From the NCBI GenBank assembly GCA_039594205.1, contig JBCNNW010000007.1:1-64000 (forward strand): a stretch of DNA of 64,000 nt, written 5' to 3'. Position 1 is the first letter of the stretch; every line of letters starts with the position of its first letter. The notes under the pieces were generated by a model. The model had not been told where the DNA came from. It was given only the letters and a program-made list of their open reading frames with translations, and ran no database searches. Made by a program: the position numbers and the translations under genes. Origin of the DNA: Pseudescherichia sp039594205. GTDB taxonomy: Bacteria; Pseudomonadota; Gammaproteobacteria; Enterobacterales; Enterobacteriaceae. Shown one piece after another: positions 1-8,302 of the stretch.

Positions 1-46
1 GGTTTCGTGTGCTGCATTTTTGACGCATTCATTCTATTGGTATCGC

Positions 47-727
47 ATGAACCCCATCGTAATTAATCGGCTTCAACGGAAGCTGGGCTACACTTTTCAA
101 CATCAGGAGTTATTGCAGCAGGCGCTGACTCACCGCAGCGCCAGCAGCAAACACAACGAGCGTCTGGAGTTTCTGGGTGACTCCATTTTAAGTTTTGTTA
201 TCGCCAACGCGCTCTATCACCGTTTTCCTCGTGTAGACGAGGGCGACATGAGCCGAATGCGCGCCACGCTGGTGCGCGGCAACACGCTGGCCGAGATTGC
301 CCGCGAGTTCGAACTGGGCGAGTGCCTGCGTTTAGGGCCGGGCGAGCTTAAAAGCGGTGGCTTCCGCCGGGAGTCAATTCTGGCCGATACCGTAGAGGCG
401 TTAATTGGCGGCGTGTTTCTCGACAGCGATATTCAGACCGTCGAAAAGCTGATCCTCTACTGGTATCAGTCCCGTCTGGACGAGATTAGCCCAGGGGATA
501 AACAAAAAGATCCGAAGACGCGTTTGCAGGAATTTTTGCAGGGTCGTCACCTGCCGCTGCCAACCTATCTGGTTGTGCAGGTGCGTGGCGAAGCCCACGA
601 TCAGGAATTTACTATCCACTGCCAGGTAAGCGGCCTGAGTGAACCGGTAGTCGGCACAGGTTCCAGTCGCCGCAAGGCGGAGCAGGCAGCCGCCGAACAG
701 GCGTTGAAAAAACTGGAGCTGGAATGA
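47..727 (+). CDS. rnc: Ribonuclease III
   Basis: Double-strand-specific endoribonuclease that processes rRNA precursors and many mRNAs in the cytoplasm. The 226-residue product has the full family length and is close to identical to E. coli Rnc. The N-terminal catalytic domain carries the signature NERLEFLGDS (residues 37-46, with E38, E41 and D45 as metal and catalytic residues). The C-terminal double-stranded RNA-binding domain occupies about residues 155-225 and ends in a Lys/Ala-rich helix. An in-frame ATG lies nine codons upstream, but MNPIVINRLQRK is the conserved family start. The stop overlaps the era start by 4 nt (ATGA), so the two are translationally coupled. Upstream lepB is outside the window. 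Confidence 0.98.
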   Translation: MNPIVINRLQRKLGYTFQHQELLQQALTHRSASSKHNERLEFLGDSILSFVIANALYHRFPRVDEGDMSRMRATLVRGNTLAEIAREFELGECLRLGPGELKSGGFRRESILADTVEALIGGVFLDSDIQTVEKLILYWYQSRLDEISPGDKQKDPKTRLQEFLQGRHLPLPTYLVVQVRGEAHDQEFTIHCQVSGLSEPVVGTGSSRRKAEQAAAEQALKKLELE

Positions 728-1632
728 GCAACGAAAAAACATACTGCGGATTTATTGCTATCGTTGGGCGTCCCAACGTCGGCAAATCTACGCTGCTAAA
801 CAATCTGCTTGGGCAGAAGATCTCTATTACTTCCCGCAAAGCGCAGACCACGCGTCACCGCATCACGGGGATCCATACCGAAGGCGCTTACCAGGCCATC
901 TACGTGGACACCCCGGGTCTGCATATGGAAGAGAAGCGTGCTATCAACCGCCTGATGAACAAGGCTGCCAGCAGCTCTATCGGCGACGTCGAGCTGGTGA
1001 TCTTCGTGGTAGAAGGTACCCGCTGGACAGCGGACGACGAGATGGTGCTTAACAAGCTGCGCGACGGTAAAACGCCGGTGATCCTGGCGGTTAACAAAGT
1101 CGATAACGTGCAGGAGAAGGCGGATCTGCTGCCGCACCTGCAGTTCCTCGCCAGCCAGATGAACTTCCTCGACATCGTGCCGCTCTCTGCGGAGACTGGA
1201 ATGAACGTGGATACCATCGCCAGCATCGTGCGTAAGCATCTGCCGGAAGCGATCCATCACTTCCCGGAAGATTACATCACCGACCGTTCCCAGCGCTTTA
1301 TGGCCTCGGAGATCATCCGTGAAAAACTGATGCGCTTCCTTGGCGAAGAGCTGCCCTACTCGGTGACCGTCGAGATCGAGCAGTTTGTCAGCAACGAGCG
1401 CGGCGGTTACGACGTCAACGGCCTGATCCTGGTTGAACGTGAGGGGCAGAAGAAGATGGTGATCGGCAACAAAGGGGCCAAGATCAAAACCATCGGTATC
1501 GAAGCCCGTAAAGATATGCAGGAGATGTTCGAAGCCCCGGTGCACCTTGAGCTGTGGGTGAAGGTCAAATCCGGCTGGGCTGACGACGAGCGCGCCCTGC
1601 GTAGCCTCGGTTACGTTGACGACCTTAAGTAA
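724..1632 (+). CDS. era: GTPase Era, 30S ribosome maturation
   Basis: Essential GTPase that binds the 3' end of 16S rRNA and assists 30S subunit assembly. The P-loop GRPNVGKS is at residues 15-22, DTPGLH is the G3 motif, NKVD the G4 motif, and SAE the G5 motif. A C-terminal KH domain (about residues 205-290) contains the VIGNKGAKIK loop that contacts RNA. The length of 302 residues is normal for the family. It overlaps rnc by 4 nt, the arrangement found in all enterobacteria. Confidence 0.98.
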   Translation: MSNEKTYCGFIAIVGRPNVGKSTLLNNLLGQKISITSRKAQTTRHRITGIHTEGAYQAIYVDTPGLHMEEKRAINRLMNKAASSSIGDVELVIFVVEGTRWTADDEMVLNKLRDGKTPVILAVNKVDNVQEKADLLPHLQFLASQMNFLDIVPLSAETGMNVDTIASIVRKHLPEAIHHFPEDYITDRSQRFMASEIIREKLMRFLGEELPYSVTVEIEQFVSNERGGYDVNGLILVEREGQKKMVIGNKGAKIKTIGIEARKDMQEMFEAPVHLELWVKVKSGWADDERALRSLGYVDDLK

Positions 1633-1697
1633 TTGGCTGAAACGAACGGGCACGTCCAGCGTGCCTGCGATTTGCAAGACGACGAGTATCGAGTCTA

Positions 1698-2423
1698 ATG
1701 GAAGGGTGGCAGCGCGCTTTTGTTCTCCATAGTCGTCCCTGGAGCGAAACCAGCCTGATGCTGGACGTCTTCACGGAAGAGTCAGGCCGCGTGCGCCTTG
1801 TTGCGAAAGGCGCGCGGGCAAAACGATCCAACCTGAAAGGCGCACTCCAGCCTTTTACGCCTCTGCTGGTACGCTTTAGTGGCCGGGGTGAAGTCAAAAC
1901 CCTGCGCAGTGCGGAAGCCGTCTCGCTGGCTCTCCCGCTGAGCGGCATCACGCTCTACAGCGGTCTCTATGTTAACGAGCTTATCTCTCGCGTACTTGAA
2001 CATGAGACGCGCTTCTCTGAACTTTTTTTCGATTACCTGCACTGTATCCAGGCGCTGGCAGGCCTGAGCGGCTCGCCCGAACCGGTCCTCCGGCGCTTTG
2101 AGCTGGCGCTGCTGGGGCATTTGGGATACGGCATCGATTTTATGCACTGCGCCGGGACCGGCGAAGCGGTAGAGGATACTATGACCTACCGCTACCGGGA
2201 GGAGAAGGGGTTTATCGCCAGCGTGGTGATCGATAACCGCACCTTCACCGGCCGTCAGCTGCGGGCGCTCGCCGAGCGTGAGTTTCCCGATAGCGATACG
2301 TTAAAAGCGGCGAAACGCTTTACCCGCGCGGCCCTGAAGCCGTATCTTGGCGGTAAGCCGTTAAAAAGCCGGGAGCTGTTTCGCCAGTTCGTGCCGAAAC
2401 GGCCAGCGCCGGATGGATCGTAA
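1698..2423 (+). CDS. recO: DNA repair protein RecO
   Basis: RecO loads RecA on SSB-coated single-stranded DNA with RecR, in the RecF recombinational repair pathway. The protein is 241 residues. The N-terminal OB fold starts at MEGWQRAFVLHSRPWSE, followed by an alpha-helical C-terminal part. It lacks the zinc-binding cysteine cluster of some RecO proteins, as E. coli RecO does. It lies 65 bp after era and 29 bp before pdxJ, continuing the rnc operon. Confidence 0.97.
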   Translation: MEGWQRAFVLHSRPWSETSLMLDVFTEESGRVRLVAKGARAKRSNLKGALQPFTPLLVRFSGRGEVKTLRSAEAVSLALPLSGITLYSGLYVNELISRVLEHETRFSELFFDYLHCIQALAGLSGSPEPVLRRFELALLGHLGYGIDFMHCAGTGEAVEDTMTYRYREEKGFIASVVIDNRTFTGRQLRALAEREFPDSDTLKAAKRFTRAALKPYLGGKPLKSRELFRQFVPKRPAPDGS

Positions 2424-2452
2424 AACAAAGGATATTCGAGGATTGTATTGTC

Positions 2453-3184
2453 ATGGCTGAACTACTGTTAGGCGTTAATATCGATCACATTGCCACCCTG
2501 CGTAATGCGCGTGGCACGGCATACCCGGATCCGGTTCAGGCAGCGTTTATTGCCGAGCAGGCGGGGGCGGACGGTATTACGGTGCATCTGCGCGAGGATC
2601 GCCGCCACATTACTGACCGCGACGTGAAGGTGCTGCGTCAGACGCTGGACACACGCATGAATCTGGAGATGGCGGTCACCGAAGAGATGCTGGCTATCGC
2701 CTGCGAGACTAAACCTCACTTCTGCTGTCTGGTACCGGAGAAGCGGCAGGAAGTTACCACCGAAGGCGGGCTGGACGTGGCCGGGCAGCGGGATAAGATG
2801 CGCGATGCCTGCACGCGGCTGGCGGAGGCCGGGATCCTGGTGTCGCTGTTTATCGATGCCGATGCCGAGCAGATCAAAGCCGCTGCAGAGGTGGGGGCGC
2901 CCTACATCGAAATTCACACCGGCTGCTATGCGGACGCGGAAGACGACGCCACCCAGGCCAAAGAGCTGGATCGCATCGCTAAGGCCGCCAGCTATGCGGC
3001 AAGCCTCGGCCTGAAGGTTAACGCCGGCCACGGCCTGACCTACCACAACGTGAAACCTGTCGCCCGCATCCCGGAGATGCACGAGCTGAACATTGGCCAC
3101 GCCATTATTGGCCGGGCGGTGATGAGCGGCCTGAAAGAGGCGGTTGCCGAGATGAAACGCCTGATGCTGGAAGCGCGCGCCTGA
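2453..3184 (+). CDS. pdxJ: Pyridoxine 5'-phosphate synthase
   Basis: Condenses 1-deoxyxylulose 5-phosphate with 3-amino-2-oxopropyl phosphate (the PdxA product) to pyridoxine 5'-phosphate, the ring-closing step of vitamin B6 synthesis. It is a TIM-barrel protein of 243 residues starting MAELLLGVNIDHIATLRNAR. The GVNIDHIATLRNARG loop and the glycine-rich phosphate site NAGHGLTYHNV near residue 190 are intact. The stop and the acpS start share one base (TGATG), so the genes are coupled. Confidence 0.98.
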   Translation: MAELLLGVNIDHIATLRNARGTAYPDPVQAAFIAEQAGADGITVHLREDRRHITDRDVKVLRQTLDTRMNLEMAVTEEMLAIACETKPHFCCLVPEKRQEVTTEGGLDVAGQRDKMRDACTRLAEAGILVSLFIDADAEQIKAAAEVGAPYIEIHTGCYADAEDDATQAKELDRIAKAASYAASLGLKVNAGHGLTYHNVKPVARIPEMHELNIGHAIIGRAVMSGLKEAVAEMKRLMLEARA

Positions 3185-3564
3185 TGGCTATTCTGGGCTT
3201 AGGCACGGATATCGTGGAGATCGACCGCATTGAAGCGGTCATCTCCCGCTCCGGGGATCGGCTGGCAAAACGGGTACTGAGCGCTAACGAGTGGGAGATC
3301 TACCAGGCGCACCAGCAGCCGGTGCGCTTTCTTGCCAAGCGCTTTGCGGTGAAAGAGGCGGCGGCGAAAGCATTCGGGACCGGGATCCGCAACGGGCTGG
3401 CGTTCAACCAGTTTGAAGTGTTTAACGACGAGCTAGGCAAGCCGCGTCTGCGCCTGTGGGGCGAGGCGCTGAAGCTGGCGGAGCGGCTGGGCGTAGCGCA
3501 TATGCACGTCACCCTGGCGGATGAACGGCGCTACGCCTGTGCGACGGTGATTATCGAGAGCTAG
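3184..3564 (+). CDS. acpS: Holo-[acyl-carrier-protein] synthase
   Basis: Transfers 4'-phosphopantetheine from CoA to apo-ACP, which is essential for fatty acid synthesis. The protein has 126 residues. The Mg-binding motif GTDIVEIDR includes D9, and the second motif AKRFAVKEAAAKAFGTG carries the conserved Glu. It is the last gene of the rnc-era-recO-pdxJ-acpS operon. Its stop codon overlaps that of convergent yfhL within the tetranucleotide CTAG. Confidence 0.98.
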   Translation: MAILGLGTDIVEIDRIEAVISRSGDRLAKRVLSANEWEIYQAHQQPVRFLAKRFAVKEAAAKAFGTGIRNGLAFNQFEVFNDELGKPRLRLWGEALKLAERLGVAHMHVTLADERRYACATVIIES

Positions 3565-3821
3565 ATCTTATCGGCGTGGTGCAGCAGGACAAACTTGTCC
3601 CACAGCTGCTCCTGGCTCTCACTGCGCGCCGGATCCTTGAGAATGGTATTGGGGATTGGGCAGACCTTCTGACACGTCGGCGTCTCGTAGTGGCCGACGC
3701 ACTCCGTACAGCGATCGCTGTTAATCTCATAAACGCTCTCACCCATCGAGATGGCCTCGTTCGGACACTCGGGCTCGCACATATCGCAGTTTATGCATTT
3801 TTTGGTGATCAGCAACGCCAT
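3561..3821 (-). CDS. yfhL: YfhL family 4Fe-4S dicluster ferredoxin
   Basis: Small electron carrier of 86 residues of the alvin-type 2[4Fe-4S] ferredoxin family. Two cysteine groups are visible: CINCDMCEPECPNEA near the N-terminus, and a second group with CTEC, then a short insertion GHYETPTC, then QKVCPI, which is typical of this subfamily. A C-terminal extension of about 25 charged residues follows. The physiological partner is not defined by sequence. The gene converges on acpS and their stop codons overlap by 4 bp. Confidence 0.95.
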   Translation of the reverse strand: MALLITKKCINCDMCEPECPNEAISMGESVYEINSDRCTECVGHYETPTCQKVCPIPNTILKDPARSESQEQLWDKFVLLHHADKI

Positions 3822-3876
3822 CGGAAAATCTCAGAAGCTACACAAGCAGGGTGGGTATTATACGCCCGATTTGTGC

Positions 3877-4725
3877 TCAGACCAGTTTTTTCACCAGCGC
3901 CTCGCTATGGCGGATCCGCTCCGGGGCGTGCTCCAGGTCCTGCTGCACCAGCGCCATAAACAGCAGGTCGGTGAGTAGCATCTGGGCGCTGGTAGAGGAT
4001 ATGGCGGCGCTGCGGGTGGCCTGTTCTTCGGCAATGGTATAGAGGCAGCGGGTTGAACGCTGCTGCAACGCATTAGGGGTAAAGCCGGTGATCGCCAGGA
4101 TCTTTGCTCCAACGCGTAAGGCTTCATCCGCCGCCATATTGATCTCCCGCCGTTCGCCGGTATAGGAGATAGCCAGCAGCAGATCGCTGCTCTCCATCGC
4201 CTGCGTCGTTGCCAGCAGGGCATGCATATCCTGCTCGACCACGGCGTGAAAACCAATCTTCATCAGCTTCCAGCCAAAGTTACGCGCCACCAGACCGGAT
4301 GCGCCGATGCCTGTCAGCACGATCCGCCGCGCATCGCGCAGCATGATCACGCTCTCCTGTAGCTTATCTTCAGCGTTAACATCAAGGGTCGCGTTCATGG
4401 CGCTGACCTTCTCATGGATCAGTTTCTCGCCTACCACGCGCAGGGGATCGTCACCGCGGATCTGGTTATGTACCGGAACGGAGTGGGGCGTTGGCGTGCT
4501 GACCAGCGCTTCGCTAATCGCCAGCTTAAGCGCCGGAAAACCTTTAAACCCCAGCTTCTGGGCAAATTTCACCACGCTCGACTGGCTGACGCCCGCCTCG
4601 GTGGCCAGCTGCTGCGAACTCAGATAGCGAGCACGATCGGGCTGGGTAAGCAGAAAATCCGCCAGCTTTTTATCGCTCTGTGCCAGGCCCGCATAGCGCT
4701 GACGGATGTGGATCAAACAGTTCAT
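3877..4725 (-). CDS. yfhH: MurR/RpiR family transcriptional regulator YfhH
   Basis: DNA-binding repressor or activator of 282 residues. It has an N-terminal HTH_6 domain (about 1-77, including TEAGVSQSSVVKFAQKLGF) and a SIS phosphosugar-sensing domain (about 125-265, including VLTGIGASGLVARNFGWKL). The start at MNCLIHIRQRYAG follows CTGGAG at good spacing; a longer in-frame extension upstream would overlap the divergent promoter region and is not conserved. It stands divergent to a MurNAc-6-P etherase and a MurNAc-type PTS. That placement makes it the likely local regulator, with MurNAc 6-phosphate or a related phosphosugar as candidate ligand (inference). In E. coli yfhH is present without the murQ/PTS partners. 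Confidence 0.92.
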   Translation of the reverse strand: MNCLIHIRQRYAGLAQSDKKLADFLLTQPDRARYLSSQQLATEAGVSQSSVVKFAQKLGFKGFPALKLAISEALVSTPTPHSVPVHNQIRGDDPLRVVGEKLIHEKVSAMNATLDVNAEDKLQESVIMLRDARRIVLTGIGASGLVARNFGWKLMKIGFHAVVEQDMHALLATTQAMESSDLLLAISYTGERREINMAADEALRVGAKILAITGFTPNALQQRSTRCLYTIAEEQATRSAAISSTSAQMLLTDLLFMALVQQDLEHAPERIRHSEALVKKLV

Positions 4726-4783
4726 GACAACTCCAGGGCAAAACGTGACAACGGCAACAAACATCCTGTTCGCAGGCATCAAT

Positions 4784-4829
4784 GAATTATATATTCCATT
4801 ATACTGCGCGGGACACGAATTAAATATTC
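4784..4829. promoter_or_regulatory. Twin palindromic operators between yfhH and murQ
   Basis: Two near-identical 13-bp palindromes, GAATTATATATTC at 4784-4796 and GAATTAAATATTC at 4817-4829, lie 33 bp apart (about three helical turns) in the 118-bp divergent spacer. RpiR-family regulators bind AT-rich palindromes with GAA/TTC arms, so these are the best candidates for YfhH binding sites. A possible -10 TATACT at 4800-4805 for murQ lies between them, so binding would block murQ transcription. The assignment is inferred, not shown. Confidence 0.6.
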
Positions 4830-4843
4830 AAAAGGTACTGATA

Positions 4844-5737
4844 ATGAATCTTGGCTCACTGGTGTCTGAAACGCGAAATTCCGAGACGATGGATCTGGAC
4901 GCACTTTCGACTATAGAGTTAGTTACCCGTTTTAATCAACAGGATACGCTGGTCGCGCTGGCAGTGAAAGAGACATTGCCAGATGTTGCACGGGCGGTGG
5001 ATGCTGCCGCAACGGCGCTGAAAGAAGGTGGACGTATCATCTACATGGGCGCAGGCACCAGCGGCAGGCTCGGTGTTTTGGATGCCTCGGAGTGCCCGCC
5101 GACCTTTGGCGTCCCGCACGGCCTGGTAATTGGCCTGATTGCTGGTGGTCCAGGGGCGCTGCTGAAAGCGGTAGAGGGAGCAGAGGATAACCCACAGCTA
5201 GGAGAGGACGATCTGCGTGGCCTGACCCTCACCCCCCAGGATCTGGTAGTAGGTCTGGCCGCATCCGGACGCACGCCTTACGTTATCGGCGGACTGAAGT
5301 ATGCCCGGGCTACAGGCTGCACCACGGTGGCTATCTCCTGTAATCCTGACTCGCCGATAGCTCAGGCGGCGGATATTGCTATCTCGCCGGTCGTAGGGCC
5401 GGAAGCGCTGACCGGCTCTACCCGCCTCAAGTCCGGCACGGCGCAGAAGCTGGTGCTGAACATGATCTCCACCGGGGCGATGGTTAAGTTTGGCAAGGTC
5501 TACCAAAACCTGATGGTCGATATGAAAGCAAGCAATATCAAGCTCGTTGACCGCGCCTGCCGGATGGTAGTTGAAGCCACGGGCGTGACCCTTGAGCAGG
5601 CGCGCAGCGTGCTGGAGCAGACCGGGTATGACGTCAAGCCCGCTATTTTGATGGTGCTCACCGGCCTGGACGTGGACGCCGCCCGCGCCCGGCTCGACAT
5701 GCATCAGGGATTCTTACGCGCCGCGCTGAATGGCTAA
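4844..5737 (+). CDS. murQ: N-acetylmuramic acid 6-phosphate etherase
   Basis: Cleaves the lactyl ether of MurNAc 6-phosphate to GlcNAc 6-phosphate and D-lactate, for use of imported or recycled cell-wall sugar. The product is 297 residues with an SIS fold. The phosphosugar loop GAGTSGRLGVLDASECPP, the EGAED segment holding the catalytic acid, and the second glycine motif AASGRTPYV are intact. The conserved C-terminal helices end in the RLDMHQGFLR region. The start MNLGSLVSETRN follows AAAGG at 4831-4835. It sits 9 bp before its PTS partner and diverges from yfhH. E. coli has its own murQ at a different locus, so copy number in this genome is unknown. Confidence 0.93.
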   Translation: MNLGSLVSETRNSETMDLDALSTIELVTRFNQQDTLVALAVKETLPDVARAVDAAATALKEGGRIIYMGAGTSGRLGVLDASECPPTFGVPHGLVIGLIAGGPGALLKAVEGAEDNPQLGEDDLRGLTLTPQDLVVGLAASGRTPYVIGGLKYARATGCTTVAISCNPDSPIAQAADIAISPVVGPEALTGSTRLKSGTAQKLVLNMISTGAMVKFGKVYQNLMVDMKASNIKLVDRACRMVVEATGVTLEQARSVLEQTGYDVKPAILMVLTGLDVDAARARLDMHQGFLRAALNG

Positions 5738-5746
5738 GAGGTTCAC

Positions 5747-7111
5747 ATGGATAAGTCACTGACGCTGGCAGGAGAGATCCTGCAGGGCATCGGCGGGCAG
5801 GGCAACATTCTGCGGCTGGAAAACTGTATGACCCGCGTCCGGTTTGAGGTGCAGGATGAGGGGCTGCTCAATATCGGCAGGCTGAAAGCGCTTCCTGGCG
5901 TTAGCGGCTACGTTAAGCAGGGCGAGCAGCATCAGCTGATTGTCGGCCCGGGAAGAGCGGGCCAGGTAGTAGATGCCATGCGCTCGCTGGTTAACGGGGC
6001 GGGGGCAGCCCCGATCCCGAATGAGATCGCCCGTAACAAGGCGCAGGCAAAAGCCCAGTATAAAGCGCCGATGAGCGACGCCCTGCGAATGCTGGCGAAC
6101 GTTTTCATTCCGCTTATCCCGGCGTTCATCGCCTCCGGGCTAATCACCGGCATTATCAATATCCTGAAGCGGCCTGATATTGCTGGCGATATCGCAATTC
6201 ACTACCCCAACCTGCTGGGGCTGCTCGGCATCTTTGGCAGCGCCGTGTTTGCGATCATGAATATTCTGGTGGGGGTCAACGCGGCAAAGGTCTTCGGCGG
6301 CTCGCAGGCGTTAGGCGGCGTGATGGCAGGCATTCTCTCCAGCCCGCAGCTGGCGCAGATCACCCTGTTTGGCGAAGCGTTGCAGCCTGGGCGCGGCGGG
6401 GTGATCGCCGTGCTGCTGGTGGTGGCCTTGATGTGCTGGTTTGAGAAGCGGCTGCGTGAGCGGCTGCCGGGTTCGCTGGAGCTGATTCTTAATCCGCTGC
6501 TGACCACGCTCATCACCGGGGCGATAGCAATCGTGGCGCTACAGCCGCTCGGGGGCTGGATTTCTGAATCTATTGCCCATGGGGCAGGCTGGGCTATCGA
6601 TCGCGGCGGCCTGCTGGTGGGGGCGGTGCTGGCCGGGACCTTTCTGCCGCTGGTGCTTACCGGCCTGCATCAGGGTCTGGTGCCGATCCACGTAGAGCTG
6701 GTCCAGGCGCATGGCTATAACGCCCTGCTGCCCATCCTCTCCATGGCGGGCGTTGGTCAGGTCGGCGCAGCTCTGGCCGTGTTACTGAAGACGCGCAATG
6801 ACCGGCTAAAAACCGTTATCAAAGGTGCGCTGCCGGTGGGGCTGCTCGGCATCGGTGAGCCGCTGATTTTTGGCGTTACGCTGCCGCTGGGTAAGCCGTT
6901 TATCGGTGCCTGTCTGGGCGGGGCGGTGGGGGGAGCGCTGGTCTGCTACTGGAAAGTGGCGACGGTCATTACCTTTGGCATTTCCGGTTTACCGCTGGCT
7001 TTAACGATTGTTACCGGAAAAGTCACGATCTATCTGTTAGGCTATTTATTGGCTGTCCTCGCCGGGTTTGTGTTTACCTGGCTGTTAGGTTTTAACGATC
7101 CAAAGGAGTAG
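5747..7111 (+). CDS. murP: PTS system MurNAc-type EIIBC component
   Basis: Sugar-specific permease of the phosphotransferase system, glucose/sucrose superfamily, 454 residues. The N-terminal IIB domain (about 1-90) has the phosphorylatable cysteine C27 in LENCMTRVRF. The IIC membrane domain (about 110-450) has about ten hydrophobic segments and the sugar-binding motif GIGEPLIFGVTLPL. No IIA domain is present, so phosphate must come from EIIA-Glc (Crr), as for E. coli MurP. Coupling with murQ makes MurNAc, or a close relative such as anhydro-MurNAc, the likely substrate. The protein is somewhat shorter than E. coli MurP, so the symbol is by context. Confidence 0.85.
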   Translation: MDKSLTLAGEILQGIGGQGNILRLENCMTRVRFEVQDEGLLNIGRLKALPGVSGYVKQGEQHQLIVGPGRAGQVVDAMRSLVNGAGAAPIPNEIARNKAQAKAQYKAPMSDALRMLANVFIPLIPAFIASGLITGIINILKRPDIAGDIAIHYPNLLGLLGIFGSAVFAIMNILVGVNAAKVFGGSQALGGVMAGILSSPQLAQITLFGEALQPGRGGVIAVLLVVALMCWFEKRLRERLPGSLELILNPLLTTLITGAIAIVALQPLGGWISESIAHGAGWAIDRGGLLVGAVLAGTFLPLVLTGLHQGLVPIHVELVQAHGYNALLPILSMAGVGQVGAALAVLLKTRNDRLKTVIKGALPVGLLGIGEPLIFGVTLPLGKPFIGACLGGAVGGALVCYWKVATVITFGISGLPLALTIVTGKVTIYLLGYLLAVLAGFVFTWLLGFNDPKE

Positions 7112-7114
7112 GGT

Positions 7115-7750
7115 TTGGCAAATAGCGAGCGTCGTGTTGTCTTTTTCGATCTGGATGGAACGCTGCATCAGCAGGATATGTTCGGGACATTTCTGCGGTA
7201 TCTGCTGCGGCATCAGCCACTCAATGCGCTGCTCGTTCTACCTTTGCTGCCGGTTATCGGCATTGCGTTACTGGTAAAGGGGCGGGCCGCCCGCTGGCCG
7301 ATGAGCCTGCTGCTATGGGGCTGCACCTTTGGCCACAGCGAGGCGCGGCTCAAGGCGCTGGAAAAGTCATTTGTAACCTGGTTCCGCGAGCGCGTCACCG
7401 CCTTCCCGGTGGTGCAGGATCGCCTGACCAACTATCTCGACGCCTCAGATGCTGATATCTGGCTGATCACCGGCTCCCCGCAGCCGCTGGTAGAGCAGGT
7501 CTATTTTGATACCCCCTGGCTGCCCCGCGTCAACCTGATCGCCAGCCAGATCCGCCGCAGCCACGGTGGCTGGGTACTCTCCATGCGCTGCCTCGGACAC
7601 GAGAAGGTGGTGCAGCTGGAGCGGAAAATTGGCACGCCGCTTCGCCTCTACAGCGGCTACAGCGACAGCAAGCAGGATAACCCGCTGCTCTACTTCTGCG
7701 AGCATCGCTGGCGCGTCACCCCCCACGGCGAGCTTCAGCAACTCGAATAG
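7115..7750 (+). CDS. pgpC: Phosphatidylglycerophosphatase C
   Basis: HAD-family phosphatase that converts phosphatidylglycerol phosphate to phosphatidylglycerol at the inner membrane. The catalytic motif DLDGTLHQQD is near residue 12, and a hydrophobic stretch (about 35-55, PLNALLVLPLLPVIGIALL) anchors it. The later HAD motifs ITGSPQPLV and GYSDSKQDNPLL are present. Translation appears to start at TTG 7115, 3 nt after the PTS stop, with AAAGGAG just upstream; no suitable ATG is available. The short gap suggests cotranscription with murQ-murP, although pgpC is a core gene. Confidence 0.93.
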   Translation: MANSERRVVFFDLDGTLHQQDMFGTFLRYLLRHQPLNALLVLPLLPVIGIALLVKGRAARWPMSLLLWGCTFGHSEARLKALEKSFVTWFRERVTAFPVVQDRLTNYLDASDADIWLITGSPQPLVEQVYFDTPWLPRVNLIASQIRRSHGGWVLSMRCLGHEKVVQLERKIGTPLRLYSGYSDSKQDNPLLYFCEHRWRVTPHGELQQLE

Positions 7751-7772
7751 TGTGTGCGTACTTACACCTGTG

Positions 7773-7778
7773 TATAAT
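7773..7778 (+). promoter_or_regulatory. Possible -10 element of tadA
   Basis: A perfect TATAAT lies 33 bp before the tadA start in the 60-bp gap after pgpC. No good -35 hexamer is visible at normal spacing. Confidence 0.4.
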
Positions 7779-7810
7779 GCGCCCCGTTTTGACTACTGGA
7801 GTGCTGAGCC

Positions 7811-8302
7811 GTGTCCGATACCGAATTGACCCATGAATACTGGATGCGCCACGCGCTTATGCTCGCGCAGCGCGCCTGGGATGAAGGGGAGGTGCCGGTC
7901 GGGGCAGTGCTGGTGCACAACAACCGCGTGATTGGCGAGGGGTGGAACCGGCCCATTGGCCGCCACGATCCCACCGCACACGCCGAGATCATGGCTCTGC
8001 GGCAGGGAGGACAGGTGCTGCAAAACTACCGCCTGCTCGATACCACACTCTACGTTACCCTCGAACCCTGCGTGATGTGTGCAGGGGCGATGGTCCATAG
8101 CCGTATCGGCACGCTGGTGTTTGGCGCGCGCGATCTGAAAACCGGCGCGGCAGGCTCCCTGATGGATGTCCTGCACCATCCTGGGATGAACCACCGGGTA
8201 GAGATCGTTGAGGGTACGCTGCGTGAAGACTGTTCAGGGATGCTCAGCGAATTTTTCCGCCAGCGTCGGCTGGCGATCAAAGCGCAAAAGCAGGCGCGCT
8301 AA
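7811..8302 (+). CDS. tadA: tRNA-specific adenosine deaminase
   Basis: Deaminates adenosine 34 of tRNA-Arg(ACG) to inosine, an essential wobble modification. The zinc-dependent cytidine-deaminase fold shows HAE (H57, catalytic E59) and PCVMC (C87, C90). The start is GTG at 7811, matching the conserved N-terminus that leads into HEYWMRHAL. Length 163 residues is normal; the C-terminal tail is slightly shorter than in E. coli. It converges on mltF and overlaps it by 4 bp. Confidence 0.97.
   Translation: MSDTELTHEYWMRHALMLAQRAWDEGEVPVGAVLVHNNRVIGEGWNRPIGRHDPTAHAEIMALRQGGQVLQNYRLLDTTLYVTLEPCVMCAGAMVHSRIGTLVFGARDLKTGAAGSLMDVLHHPGMNHRVEIVEGTLREDCSGMLSEFFRQRRLAIKAQKQAR

Noticed and set aside
796..1677. 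Long minus-strand open frame opposite era (293 codons)
   Set aside because: The plus-strand era is unmistakable. Such antisense frames arise from GC-rich codon use; the product is His/Asp-rich with no known family and no start context. Similar frames opposite purL (10935-11915, 12897-14033), hscA (40017-41411), pepB (42430-43647) and ispG (60161-61309) were dropped for the same reason.
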